Shown: positions 32,516 to 44,340 of the stretch, piece after piece | Position numbering within the stretch: position 1 is the stretch's first letter | Layout of the letters: each line of letters begins with the position of its first letter | Assembly: GCA_008360975.2 (NCBI GenBank) | Contig: CM039195.1 | Coordinates: forward strand, 14,871,010 to 14,935,009 | Reading direction: 5' to 3' | Origin: Lichenostomus cassidix | Lineage: Eukaryota > Chordata > Aves > Passeriformes > Meliphagidae | DNA: 64,000 bases | Made by a program: the position numbers and the translations under genes | Notes under the pieces: generated by a model | The model's database searches: none | Seen by the model: the letters and a program-made list of their open reading frames with translations, nothing else | Told to the model about the DNA's origin: nothing

Positions 32516-35500
32516 AATTGGAAAAAGCCCTTCACAGTCATTGCAGCAGCACTCCAGGCCAGGAAATGCCCCAGGTTTGAGGAGATGTCTGGCAGGAAAT
32601 GGATATTTTATCATTACAGAACCAATACACGGGTGTTGGCCAAGTTCTCTCTCTGCAGTGTGGGTGTGTCCTGCTCGAAAACTTAAGGCTGGAAATGAAA
32701 TTGTTCCTGTGGTCCTCCTCATGACCAGAAACAATCCAGTTTACCATTTTTCAGCTGGAATTTGGAGTTTAGCTGAGACTATAAAGCAGAAACATCTATA
32801 GAGAAAGACTCAGATCTCAACCTCCTGTGCATCTTCTTTCAATTTTGTCCTATGACCTCCTCAGGATCAAGGTAAGCCTCTCCCTCTTCTAAACAGCCCT
32901 AAAGGTGCCTACACACTGTTTTTGTCCAAAAATGAAGACTGGGCTTCCAGCTGCTGAAAGTCTCAGGTTGTTGTTAATTCTCAAGGTTGAGCTGGTGATG
33001 AGGCGCACATGTCACCTGTGGCTGGTGGCCTGGAGCTTCCAGCTCCTTGGTCTCTGGGAATACATGGATAACACTCCACTGGAAAGACTCCAGTTCATGC
33101 ATAATTTAGTCAGTAGCTCCCCAATATTAGTACAACAATCCAGGGTTTTTCATACCAATGGTAAATTTGTGGTAGAGGATCTCAGTAGGTATTATTGGAA
33201 AAGCATCAAAGACACAGGCCAGGTGAGGGGACTGAACTTTTTGGGTATCATCTGCAGAAGGAGAGAGTGGCCTGCAAGTACCAAACTTTTTCTAGCCTAA
33301 GAAATCCTCTCTTCAGGCCTATTTGAATGGGATGAGTGAAGAAAGTCAAGGGAAGAGGTGCCCTTTCTCCGTTAATCACACAGACCTGCTTCAGAAGGAC
33401 GGTAAAACAAATGCAGTTCCTGTGGCTGTGATGTCCCATAGCACCAAATTCCACCAGGATGAAGAATTCAGTGTGATGGAAAGAACAGGAGGGGAGAGGA
33501 GAAAAGGGGGAGGTGATACCCATCCTAGGAGAAGAGATGGGCTGTCCCACTGTGTCCCCCAGTGCCCAACCCACTCCTTGGCCCGGAGCAGCATCAGCAG
33601 CCGGGGTGGTGCTGGGACTGCTGCATCCTCTCCCAGGTCTGCTGCTCCTCCTGCCATGGCCTTGGAAAAGCCCTTGGTCCTCCTCCCTTCACTGTGGCAC
33701 CACTACCACCCCTTTGTGTGACAGCTTTATGGTATCGTTAATGTTTATGGTTTGGAGCTTCTCGGGTTGGGAGAGCAAAGGGCTCTTGTTTAATGGGCAT
33801 CTCCACCGAGCACTGGAGATGCCACCACACAACAGCCCTTTGCTGTCTATTCCAAGACCATCCAGGACCCTTGGTCTTGCTGGGTTAACGTGTTGCTGGT
33901 CTTGGCCCCTGTTGCTGCTGCATTTTCCCCCCTCTCCCTCACCCTCTCTCCCCCTCTCTCTCCTCCTCCTCTCCCGGCTCCGTAGCAGTTTCCTCGGGAG
34001 TGTTCAGCTAGCTGACACATTTGCCACAGATGGATGGTGCACACGGAGACAGCTGTCACTCCCGATTTGTGGTCCACTGCGTGACAGCAGGACTGATGCC
34101 TTCTGAAAGGCCATCTCGCGGAGCACATGCACTCTGACATTCTTCGAGATGAGCCCTACAGACACCTCTCAGTGGACCTCAGGAGAAGCTGGCAAGCAAA
34201 CCCTTCCCGCTCCCCCTCCCCGGAGCAGCCTGCAGGCTGGAAGAAAGCAGCCACTCTGGTGTGCACACACACACAGGCACGGCCAACCTCCTTGGGTAGT
34301 TCTGTGCCACTACTGGTCTGCCAGGTCCCAGCCCGGCTGTTTGCTCCTGATGCTGGTGTATGAAGTGAGGCAGGCTGAGATTTGCAAGAGGGAAAGGTCA
34401 CCAGCGAAGCTGCTCTTTTCCCCTTTTCCGCCTTTTTAATTGCAGGAGGGAGGGATATGGGCTCCAGTATCATTCTGTCACAGCAGCTGCCTCCAGCCTC
34501 TTGAGCTCCTCTGTCACAGCAAGAGCCGATGGACTCTGCAGCCACAGTCCCTTCAGGCCTCTCTGCCTTCTCCATCTCTTGTGATGGGCTCCACCACCTC
34601 TGAACCACACAGCAAAATGGAAATCCCCCCTCTTGGCAGGAGCTTTCCTCCCACCCTTCCACCCCAGCATTGCACAAAGCAGTGGGGCAGCTGCCCCACC
34701 AGGACCCTGACAGCTCCCAGGGAATTCCTCTCACCAGCTCCAGACAGCAGCAGAGGCCAGGCTGACTTAGGGAAGGCTGGCTCCTTGGAGAACTAAGATC
34801 TCCACCCTTAACCAGGCTCAGGCTCAGGCTCCTAATTTCAGGTCCCAACCACAGGTACCTGTCCTAGGCATTGATGTGTAGACACATGAGTTTTCAATTC
34901 TGAGACTTTCAACAAAACCTTTCTGGTGGGACTTTCAGATGAACAGATGAAGCAAAACAGAGGAAACCATCTTTAACTCTGGGAAAAACAAAATCCTCCA
35001 GATGCAAGACTCCATGGGAATGGGAACTGGTCCTTCCTTTGGTCCTCAGGGAAAAAATATCCTTCCAGAAAACAGATATACACAGCTTTTCATTGTCCAT
35101 TTGATTTGTCAAATGTTTTAGTCAAGAGAACAGAGCTTTCCAGAAGGGAAAATTTGAACTATTCTAGAGAATATCATCTGGGTCCCTCTGGAACTGACCT
35201 GAGACTTCCCTATCTTCCCCAGTGTCTGAGCCCAGCACCACAGGGCACAAGAACCTGGTGGCTGCACAAAGTCATGAAAAAGTCCTTCTAGTAAGGTCTC
35301 TGGTGGTGCTCAGCAGTGGAAACCCTGGGTAGAGGACACAGGCAGAGCAAACTTACAGGAGACTTCCCTTGGATACTCTCCAAGCTTCCAACTGGCCAAA
35401 GCTGGGGGAATTGAAAAACCAGGTGTGATTTCTTCATATTCGGTAACTCCTGTTGGAGCTCCCACCTCAGCAGTGCCTGACCAGCTCTGCCCATCCCTCC

Positions 35501-36599
35501 CCTTCCAAATTCCTTGGGAGCCATCAGTTATCCTGGTTGCTCTGATCCCTCACTCCTGTTCCCAAGCCCTGGGAACAGGCTGGGTCTATTGAGCAGGAGC
35601 CTGCCCAGCAAGGAGAAGGTGATTTGCACCAGGATTCAGCTTTTCTTCATCCTTCAGCAACAGGAACAGTGTCTCCCACCAGGCTCTGAGCTGTGTTGCC
35701 TTTGAGCTACCCAGTTGGATGCAGCTCTATTATCTGAGCAAGGACATGTCCAGCCTGGTGGGAGGTCATGCCAAGGTGCCACCAGCATGAGAGGAAGGTG
35801 TTCCCTGGAATGGGGATCCTTTCAGGAAGATGAGACACTCACTCATCCAAAGATGGGAAATCATGTCCATGTAGGGCAAAATATTAGGATAAGTATGGAT
35901 CCAGTAAGAAATTCCACAAGCAGAACCATGAGTTCAAGATTGCTGACAGTCACTGAAAACCTCAGGAAGAGGCTGAAGTGGAACCCAAGTGAAGTTCAAA
36001 CTAAAGAGAAAGGAGCAGTGCCATTTCCCTCTTGATGAGAACATCCCAAAAGACCTGCTCTGTTGCTGTAATGATTCCCCTGTACTTTTCCACCAGGCCA
36101 TCTCTAAGCAGGCCTCTCTGACCCCAGAAGGTGGGTCTGCCCTGGTCTGAAGTTCACAGTAGTGGCTGAGAGAAAGAGCCCTGACAGGGGACTGTGCCCC
36201 TCAGCTGGAAGGAGCTGTGAGCTCTTACAAAGCCTCAGCTGGTTCTGGTCTGACACACAGCAGTGTATCCTTGGAGATGTGTGATCCATGGAAACTCCTT
36301 TGCTCTGACACAGCCCTTTTAACTGAGCTTGGGAACACCAGACATTCTGGCATTGCCATGGCCCCTCTACAGTGGCACCTCCAGAACATGGAGGGACAGC
36401 AGAAGCAATCATGCTGTGGGAATGTGGCACTCTGAGGAAATCCTGGTCCATCTGGACAAGGCATGCTCAGACCAGGCACTGGTCTCTCCACAACTTTCCC
36501 TCTGAGATCCCCAGAATGATGAGAACTGGTGAGGCTGAGCTTTAGCAGGATGGAGGTGTGAGCTCCAAGGTGGGAGAGCTCAGTTCACACCAGCTCTGA
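32516..36599. other. Intergenic, no gene recognised
   Basis: Mixed-composition sequence with a polypyrimidine tract at 33925-33976. No ORF with family resemblance, no RNA gene and no further repeat was recognised. Confidence 0.5.
33925..33976. repeat. CT-rich polypyrimidine tract
   Basis: About 50 nt almost entirely C and T (tctctccccctctctctcct). It is not followed closely by a convincing AG/exon/GT arrangement. Confidence 0.75.
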
Positions 36600-37138
36600 T
36601 GAACCAAAGGAAGTAGATACAACCCCAGCCAGAGTTCTGGGGCGCAGTTTTGGGCACCACAACATAAAAAAGATCTAAACCTATTAACAAGCCACCAAAA
36701 GAGAGCCACGAGGATGGTAAAGGGTCTAGAGTGGAATACAGTCTGGTGAGGGGTGGCTCAGGGCACTTGGTTTGCTCAGCCTTGAAATGAGGAGACTGAG
36801 GGCAGAGCTCAGCAGGGGCTACAGCTCCTCCTAAGGACAGTTCCAGTCTCTGCTCTCTGGGACAGGGACAGGACCCAGGGAATGGCTGGAGCTGTGCCAG
36901 GGGAGGGTCAGGCTGGATATCAGGGAAAGGTTCTCCCCCCAGAGGGTGATCAGGCACTGCCCAGGCTCCCCAGGGAATGGGCACAGCCTGAGGCTGCCAG
37001 AGCTCCAGGGGTGTTTGTACAATGCTCTCAGCAATGCACAGGGTGGGATTGTTGGGGTGTCTGTGCAGGGCCAGGAGTTGGACTCATGATTCTTGTGGGC
37101 CCTTTCCAGCTCAGGATATTCCATGGTTCCATGATTCC
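36600..37138 (+). mobile_element. CR1 LINE copy, longest sense copy
   Basis: Extends further 5' than the other + copies: 'ttctggggcgcagttttggg', 'gagagccacgaggatggtaa', 'ctcagccttgaaatgaggag', 'cccagagggtgatcaggcac' and terminal 'tattccatggttccatgatt'. Confidence 0.88.
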
Positions 37139-38779
37139 AAATGCCTCCTGCCCAGACAGACCCTTCAGTGCAGGGTCTGAAGGGCTTGTCTGGGCAGAAG
37201 AACAAACATCACCAGCCTGATCCTTGGCCCTTCAACTCCTAAGGTGTTGTAGGGAAATCTTTGCCCAGGACCTCATGAGGCTCAGCTCCAGATGCCCTGT
37301 ATTTAGATGATCCTATACGATGCCACCTCGAAGTCAAATTCCCCATGCTTGTACCACCTGGAGATGGGAATCCCTCACCCAGCTTCAGTTCTGAGTGTAC
37401 CGAAGGTTCCAGAATTGTTTCAGTTAAGTGGTGTAGCACAAAATTATTTTTTCCCAAATATTTTTGATGGGGGTAGAAACACAGTTCAGAAGAAGCTGCA
37501 GGTTTGTGGGCAGGGTCTGGGACCTTGGGAGCACATTGTCAGCCCAGCCAAAGCTGGGAAGTCTGGGAATGAAGCAAATAAATTTTTTTGTGAAAAATTC
37601 TTAGGTCTTGGACCTTAACAAAATACAAACAAAAGCATTAGGAGAAAACCCCACCATATCCATAACTAAAACAGGAACCCATCATTATGGACCCACCTGT
37701 GCTGTATGCGACCAAGTCCACCAGAAGACATCAGCCCCAAGGATGACTCTGGGTTTGGGAGGGGTGCCATTGCCTCATGTCCCCTTTCTGAGGACAGGGA
37801 GGCCAAGGCTTTCTCGGAGGAGCTCCAGACAGGAATGTCCTTCCCAAAACAGGAGAGCAACGTGCCCTGCATGACTCCCAGCTGAGAGACTCAGGAGGAG
37901 AACAGAGAAGCTGCACTTTGCCCTGGGGAGCTGGTGGGGTGGTGGCAGCAGTACCAAGGACTGAGAAGCCACCAGGAAAAATCTGGTGCAGAAGATGGTA
38001 AATCTGGGATTTCTGCAGCTTCTGCTCTGCACAACTGGCTGTGCACCCCTGCTGGGGAGGCAAGATGGGGAAAAGGGGGGAAACTCTTGCTTCTTCTGGA
38101 GAAATGTCCTCAGACCATCAGGACACTTGGCAGGACAGTAGGTGCAGCAGCCTCCTGCCTGTCCTTCCTGTGGTCACCACAGTGGTGGCCAGGACACTCA
38201 CACCTGACTGTGCCAGGATCTCCCTACCAGCCCCTTCCCCTTGGATGGGTGAAGGGAGCAGCCCCCATTCCAAGCACCACACGGAGCTTTCCTGGCCAGC
38301 ACCCTGCTCCAGGAGATGCCATCTCAGTAATTGTGCACCCGTGGCATGGCCCTGATGCCCCAGGGTGTTGGGTGTGTTTGGGGCAGGATGGCTGGGAAGT
38401 CCTGGGAATGCCCCATCCCTGTCCTGCCTGGCAGCACCGGGGGCATTGCTGGGGAGGGATAAATATTTAGTGCTGGAGATCTGCAGGTGGACAGCAGCAC
38501 CCGGCAGAAGCCTCAGCCCCTCACCTGCTCGGAGGCCAGGCAGGAGAGGGATCAAGGTGAAGGCACCTTCACATCTCCCCGGCCTTGAACAGCAGATGAA
38601 AGGGGGCACTGGGAGCCAGGGATAACAAAAGGAGAGCAGGGAAAGTTCAGGTCAGGCAGGGATTTCTGGCTGGTGGGTTTTCCACTGAGAAATTCTCCCT
38701 GCCTCTTTCATGGTGATGAAGATCCTTTTAATTTTTTTTCTTCCCCCTTTCTCCTCTTCTTCTTTTCCTCTTTTGCCAG
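37139..38779. other. Intergenic, no gene recognised; ends in splice-acceptor tract
   Basis: No repeat family or exon is seen until the T/C-rich tract at 38727-38779, which ends in tgccag and precedes the exon-like unit at 38780. Confidence 0.5.
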
Positions 38780-38981
38780 GCGGATAGCTGGGAGCCGCGG
38801 AGCATGTGATGCATCTTCCATATAGGGGCAGGAGCAAAGCAAGACCAACTGATGGACGCCCTAGGGCCAGACTTGCAGACAATATATAACCTACTGCATG
38901 ATCTAAAACGCTTCCCACTTCCACAGAGCGAACATCAGGCAGAGCAGAGCCGCAGCGAGGGCAGAGGAGTCCTGCGTGCAG
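38780..38981 (+). ncRNA. Orphan exon-like unit: distal PRR35 5' UTR exon or lncRNA exon
   Basis: Seen directly: about 50 nt of almost pure pyrimidine ending in ttttgccag at 38779, then 202 nt, then GCAG|GTAAGT at the right edge. This is close to consensus at both ends. Several short upstream-type ORFs are present (ATG at 38804 followed at once by TGA; ATG at 38809; ATG at 38852 open to the donor). The 38852 frame (MDALGPDLQTIYNLLHDLKR...) matches no family I know. Joined to the PRR35 acceptor at 56816 it would be out of frame with MSKDD, so a 5' UTR role fits better than coding. Inference: a non-coding exon on the + strand. It could also be coincidental splice-like sequence. Confidence 0.4.
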
Positions 38982-41883
38982 GTAAGTCCCCCTTGTCTCC
39001 TTCTCCAGGAGGGTATCCCGGGGAGGGGGAAGGTGCGAGGGACCTGCTCAGTGCCCGGCTGCTGTGCAGGCAGGTGGGATAGGGCAGTTGTTGCTGTTAG
39101 CAGCGGGGATTTTTTAAGCCCTTTCTGATGCCAGCGGAGTTCAGGACAGTGGCGGAGAGAGTGGGAGGTGGAATCTGGCAGAACCCAGCCTCAGCCACTG
39201 TCCCTGCAAACAGGGACAACACGAGTGCGAGAGCATCCCGGGCCAGCTGACGTTCCTTTACTCGCATTAATCGCTGTCGAGGTTCCCTGGGCTGTGGGAA
39301 GCTCCCGGCTCCTGCCCGGCTGCTCTCCGGCATCTCCCGCCCACCACCGTCCCATCCCGGCCGGTCCCGCTGGGGGTCCCTATGCCTTTGACAAAGCGGC
39401 AAAAAGAATCATCAAACAACTTTAAAAAGCACTTTTGCTCAGCCTGCCGCCTCCAGCGCCTGCCTGGCTGCCTTCACCTTCCTGCACTGGAATTTCCTTT
39501 GCAGGGGAAACTGTTCCCAGCTGGGACCGAAGGGGGGACGTGGGCTGGAGGCAACGGGCAGGCAAAACTCGAAACAAAGTGCTCAGGCGAGGGTTTGTGT
39601 GGGTGTGGGGGGTCTGTACAGCCCAGCTGCTGCGGCGTCCCTGCACCACACATCCGGCCCCACGGAGGGGGACCAGGCTCCGTGCCGGGGATAGTTTGTG
39701 TCCTGCTGAATGGAAAATCATCCTAGCAACAGCTCCGCGCTCCGCGGGGCCTCGCCGAGTTTATGGCAGGGAGGGGTTTGTTTGCTTTGGGGTATCGACT
39801 GCGCCTGATGGTGATGTGGGGGTTGAGAAGCCCTGGCTGTACTTGGGGCTGGGGAACCTCCATGAACTCCCAGACTCTTGGACAAACCCCAGCAGTCCTG
39901 GGCAAACGGAACTCTGTAATTGTAATCGGGGTAAAGATGTACAAAATATTTAAAATTAATGTTTTGGGGCATTTGGGCTTATATACCCCCAGCAATTGCA
40001 CAGATGATCAAACTGCTCTGTGGGTGCAAGGCTGAGGATGTTGCCTTGCCCTGTGCCTCAGTTTCCCCATCTCTGCACCTCCCTTCCCTGGGTCCTGTCT
40101 GTCAGCCCCGTGCAGGGGCAGCTCTCCATGCAGTGCCCCAGCACACGTAGGAAGGGTCAGCCCAGGGGAGCATCAGAACCGCTGATGTAATTTAGACTGT
40201 ATTTAGATAAGGGAACTCGGAGAACCTGCAACGCTCAGTCAGAGGCACCTCTGAGAGCAGAGCCAGCCCTGCAGGTGGCACAGGGGGGTGGCTGTATCCC
40301 CACCGCCTGGACCAGGATAGGAGTCACCCCGGCAGCACCCTGCACCCTGCTGTGGGCACTGAGACTGCGGGCACAGCTGGAGATGCCCTTCCTGAAGGCA
40401 ATCAGGTGTGGTCAAGTTGGGTTTTGGACCCAGGGTCTGACATGTGGGGCCAGGGATGTGCTGGGGGTGGGCAGGGAGTCGAGGATCTGTGCCAGGCATC
40501 CTGTGTGGGGTCGGTGATTTGGGCCAAGCTCTCTCTCTGCTGCCGTGAGCTTTTCCTGAGCAAGGAATGAAAATCTGATGGCTCTCAATAACTCAGCGTC
40601 AGAGGGATCAGGCAGCACAGGAAGGGCTGGCAGGGGCTCGGGGAGTCCCCTGCCCTTGCCTTGGACCACAGCGGACAAGAGGAGAGAACACCTCGCCCCT
40701 TGGCTCTGGACCTTTGAAAATCCTGCCTGGTGGCAAATGCTCTCAGATTTGTGCACTGAAATGAGGACAGTGCAACCGCTCTCCAGCTTTTTTGAGTCCC
40801 CTTGGTTGGACCCCAAAATCCCAGCTGTGGGCAGGGCACTGAACTGCTCTCTCTGGGTGCACAGGAACCGAGTGTGGCAGGGATCAAACAAAATCTCAGC
40901 TAAATCAGGCCGAGTTGGTACTGCCAGGTGCCCCAACCTTGTGCCACTGGCAAAGCAGGAGGTCCCCAGTGCTGGACACTGGTGCCCAGACACGGAGAAG
41001 CAAAGACGTCAGAGATTTTTTTCCCCCTCATGGTATTAGTTAATCCGTTTCTCCCACCACTTTTCTCCTCACTGTTTTTCTCCTCTCCCACCCTTCCCAC
41101 ACTTCAAATTTGTGACAAATTTCAGGGCATTTTCAGCCATGGTGATGCCCAAAATCAGCCCTTCCTGTTGCCCCAGGCTCCAGACTGGTTTTGGCCAGCA
41201 ATGCTGGTTTTGTTGGAGGGGGACATCAATAGCATGAAGCCTCCACTCCAGCGCCATCACTTGATGTTCCCATCTCGATGAGCACCATATGGAGAAGATT
41301 TTACTCCTTCAGTGCCTTACCCTGATCCAGCAGTTGTATCCTGGGTTTCTCAGTGACAGGGCTGCGAGGGCATTGCCTGTAGGAACCACCAGCCCTGCTA
41401 GGACCAGAAAAAGCACTGCTCCTAAGCTGAGAGCAGGACTTGTGTCCCTGCTCTCCTGCCAGCATCAGCTCTTGCTGGACCTGGAGATGCCTCAGCTTGC
41501 CTTTCCTGGTCTGGGATGTGATCTGGGTTGCCCACCTTAGTGCTAGGTTACCCCCCTTGGAGCCCACCCTTGTACTTGGGCTGTGTCTGTGTTTGCATCA
41601 GGCTCATTATTATTTGCAATTATCATAATTATTTCTGATTGGAGTGGTACAGAGGTGTGGGGCTGGCAGAAGGGTTGATGGGCACGGAGGGCAGAGTTGT
41701 TGCTATTCCACAGATCCTCCTTATGGTCCTGCAGAGCTTGGGAGGAGAATCCATTATGGGATCTGGGGGAAAAGGGACCGACTCCATTTCTGACATGCTG
41801 TATGGCAAGGAGCAAGCTGCGAGCCTGGATGGAGGGACCCACACACAGGGCAGGGATTTCGGGGGATCTGATCGCTCTGAGGC
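38982..41883. other. Intergenic or intronic, no gene recognised
   Basis: Moderately CpG-rich to about 39400, then AT-rich islets at 39910-39970 (ttgtaatcggggtaaagatg; tttaaaattaatgttttggg) and about 40180-40220. If the exon at 38780 belongs to PRR35, this is the start of its first long intron. Confidence 0.45.
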
Positions 41884-42109
41884 ATCCAGGGCAGTTTCCT
41901 GGGCATAACATCAGACATCCCATCCCAAAGCCGGGGCAGGTATCGAGCCTGGCACTGGGAGTACTGGGAAGGGCTGGCAGAGGCATCCAAAGGGCTCCTC
42001 TCCGGGATCCAGGGGTTTTCCTGAGCACGACATCAGCCACCCCATCCCAAAGCTGGGGAGGCACCGAGCCGGCACCGGGAGCGCCGGGAAGGGCTGGCAG
42101 AGGCAGCGG
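41884..42109. repeat. Tandem duplication, two diverged copies, period about 123 bp
   Basis: Copy 1 starts at 41884 and copy 2 at 42007. Both run 'atccaggg...acatcag.ca.cccatcccaaagc.gggg' and end 'gggaagggctggcagaggca'. They differ by many substitutions and small indels, so the duplication is old. Confidence 0.85.
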
Positions 42110-43180
42110 GGCTGGCACAGCTGTGTGGCTTTCAGAGATACTTGATCGATAGCTCCTTCCTCCCACTCCCCCCGCTCCCCCAATCCCCACATGCATTTTT
42201 CATGCTAACCCCTCCTGGGCAAAGGCTGTCTGCGCAGGAAAAGAAACAGAAAAAAACACAAAACACAACAAACCGCAACCAAAATCTACGTTTGTTTCTC
42301 TGGTCCCCAGAGATTGTTGTAGTTTAAGGGCCAATCTATAGATTCAGGGCTGGGAATATCTTTGCTCCATGAACAAAGAGGGATGAAAAAGCTCCCCGGG
42401 GCTTTTCTCAACCTTCTTCAGGTTGGCCCAGAGCTGGGAAAGGCTCTGTACAGTGAAGGATCTAATGGTACAACACTGCCCGAGCAAACTGGGGAGGCTG
42501 GAAAGGGGAGCTGGGCTCCTTTGCAGCTCTTGCTGGGTTCACAGCTCTCCCAGGATATGCTGGGATGCTGTGGGCAGTAATGGGGCTCCCTCACTGGGGT
42601 ACCAAGGCTCTCCAGGACTCCTTGTACGGCTGCAAGTCAACCCGCACATGCAGAGCTGGGTCCAGGGTAATCCCGGGACACAGTGGCTGGGAAGGCGATG
42701 GATCCCTGGACTGATCCTGCCTGGCCCCAGGAAGAGCTCAGATGAAGGTTCGGGTATTTCTCAAAGTTAGGAAAAAACCTGCAGGGTTTGAGAAAAGGGC
42801 AGCTTTCGGGGTGAACGCCCTTCTTTGTCTCCTGTTGTCAGTGAGGGGGGTTCCCATTTTGCTCCCCACTTTTGGGTGGCAGCAGTAAGAGCCGGGAGCA
42901 TTGCACAGCCCATGTTTCCCCAGTGCTGGAATGCTTCTGTGCCTCTCCTTCCCATCACCGGCGCCTGCCCAGCCTGCACAGGGAAGTCGAGAGCGCTGGG
43001 CGGCTGCCTGACCGTGTGGCTGTGCTGAAGGACCGACCCTGGGTGAGGTTCCCGGGATCCCTCCAGACCCACACTCCCCACTGCATCTCTGGCACCCCAC
43101 TGCAGGCACAGCAGCGACTGCTCCAGCCCCGTCACCTCGGGAGCGTGTCGGTGCCTGTGACACGCGGGGCCAGACCCGCC
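42110..43180. other. Intergenic, nothing recognised
   Basis: An A-rich stretch lies at 42230-42290. No gene, repeat family or clear regulatory signature. Confidence 0.5.
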
Positions 43181-44340
43181 TCCCGAGGGTTCGCACTAAG
43201 GTGATTCCAGCAGCATCCCAAAATTCCCCTTATTTCCCCGCGAAGCCGATGGCATATGGCTCCCCCCACCCTGCAGCGGTTTCTCATCCGTCAAGAGCCC
43301 GGGCGGCGCGGGCAGAGTGCGGGCAGGCACAGAGCATCCTCCCCGCAGCGCTCCCACCGCCCCCGGGACCAGGCGCAGGGGACGCGGCCGCACCGAGACG
43401 GCGTGTCCGGGATCCAGAGCACGGGAGCGCTTCCCGGCTGACGGCGAAAGGGCACGGGCCAGAAATAGAAGGGGCAGGAGGACGCCGTGACCTTTCCAGC
43501 AGCCGGTGACAAATAAAACTTTCCGGCTACCTGTAGGAAGGCGCAGGGCAGGCTCCGTTATCGGCTCATCAAAGGACGACGTCCCCTGTGAGCAGGACAG
43601 CCACAGCCACCGCGCCCGGCGGATCCCTGGGATGAGCCTGCCGGTGCCTGGCTCCAGCGGGTGTAGGGATCCAGACATGCGGGGGCTCCGGCCACGGCCG
43701 GGAGCTCTCAGGATGCTCCTGGAGCTGAGCAGGGAGGGAGGAGAGGATGGCAGCTGCCACCAGCGCGAGCAGGAGGGCAGAGCAGGAGGGCAGAGAGACA
43801 TCTCTGTGGTAACAGGGTCCTGGGGGTCCTTTGGGATGCTCCCCTTTGGACTCCCTTGGACAGGAGAGGATGGGATCTCCCCATGCTCAGCCGTGTGCTC
43901 AACGCAGAGGGTCCGGATTCAAGACCCACCCCGGGTCCACCTCTGCGTCCATGCACAAGGGGATACCCAGAGACAGCAGAGAGTGGGGATGCTGCAGCCA
44001 ACCGGGGGGCCGTGGTGCGCTCTGTGTCCACCAAAGCGCTCAGAAATGTCCCCGCAAGCCCCACGGCAGCAGACGCCAGGAGGAACCTGCGGGGGAGCAA
44101 CCCTCATCCCCTCCTCTTCCCCCCTCCGGGCGGGATGCAGTGGCATCCGCTCGGATGGAGCGAGGCAGCCGCGCTGCCCCCACCCCAGTTGTCCCCCCGC
44201 TCGCTGACCCGGGCGGGGGGATGGCAGCCTGCTCCCCCCGCCCCCCCCTCGCAGATGGCGTGGGCAGCCAGCACAGGTGGCCCTGCGCCACGGCAGATTG
44301 GGGCCGGCTGCCTGCGGAGTGCCCGGGAAGGGCTGTGTCC
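43180..44340. promoter_or_regulatory. CpG-rich block with two dense cores
   Basis: CpG-dense by eye, with cores at about 43290-43470 (cgggcggcgcgggcagagtg) and 44030-44340. Long open frames on both strands (for example 43919-44734, -, and 43506-44207, +) have low-complexity Pro/Arg/Ser composition and no family resemblance. I read them as by-products of high GC. It could be a promoter or regulatory island of an unannotated transcript. Confidence 0.45.

Noticed and set aside
34268..34282. Short CA run
   Set aside because: About six CA units, too short to be worth listing as a microsatellite.
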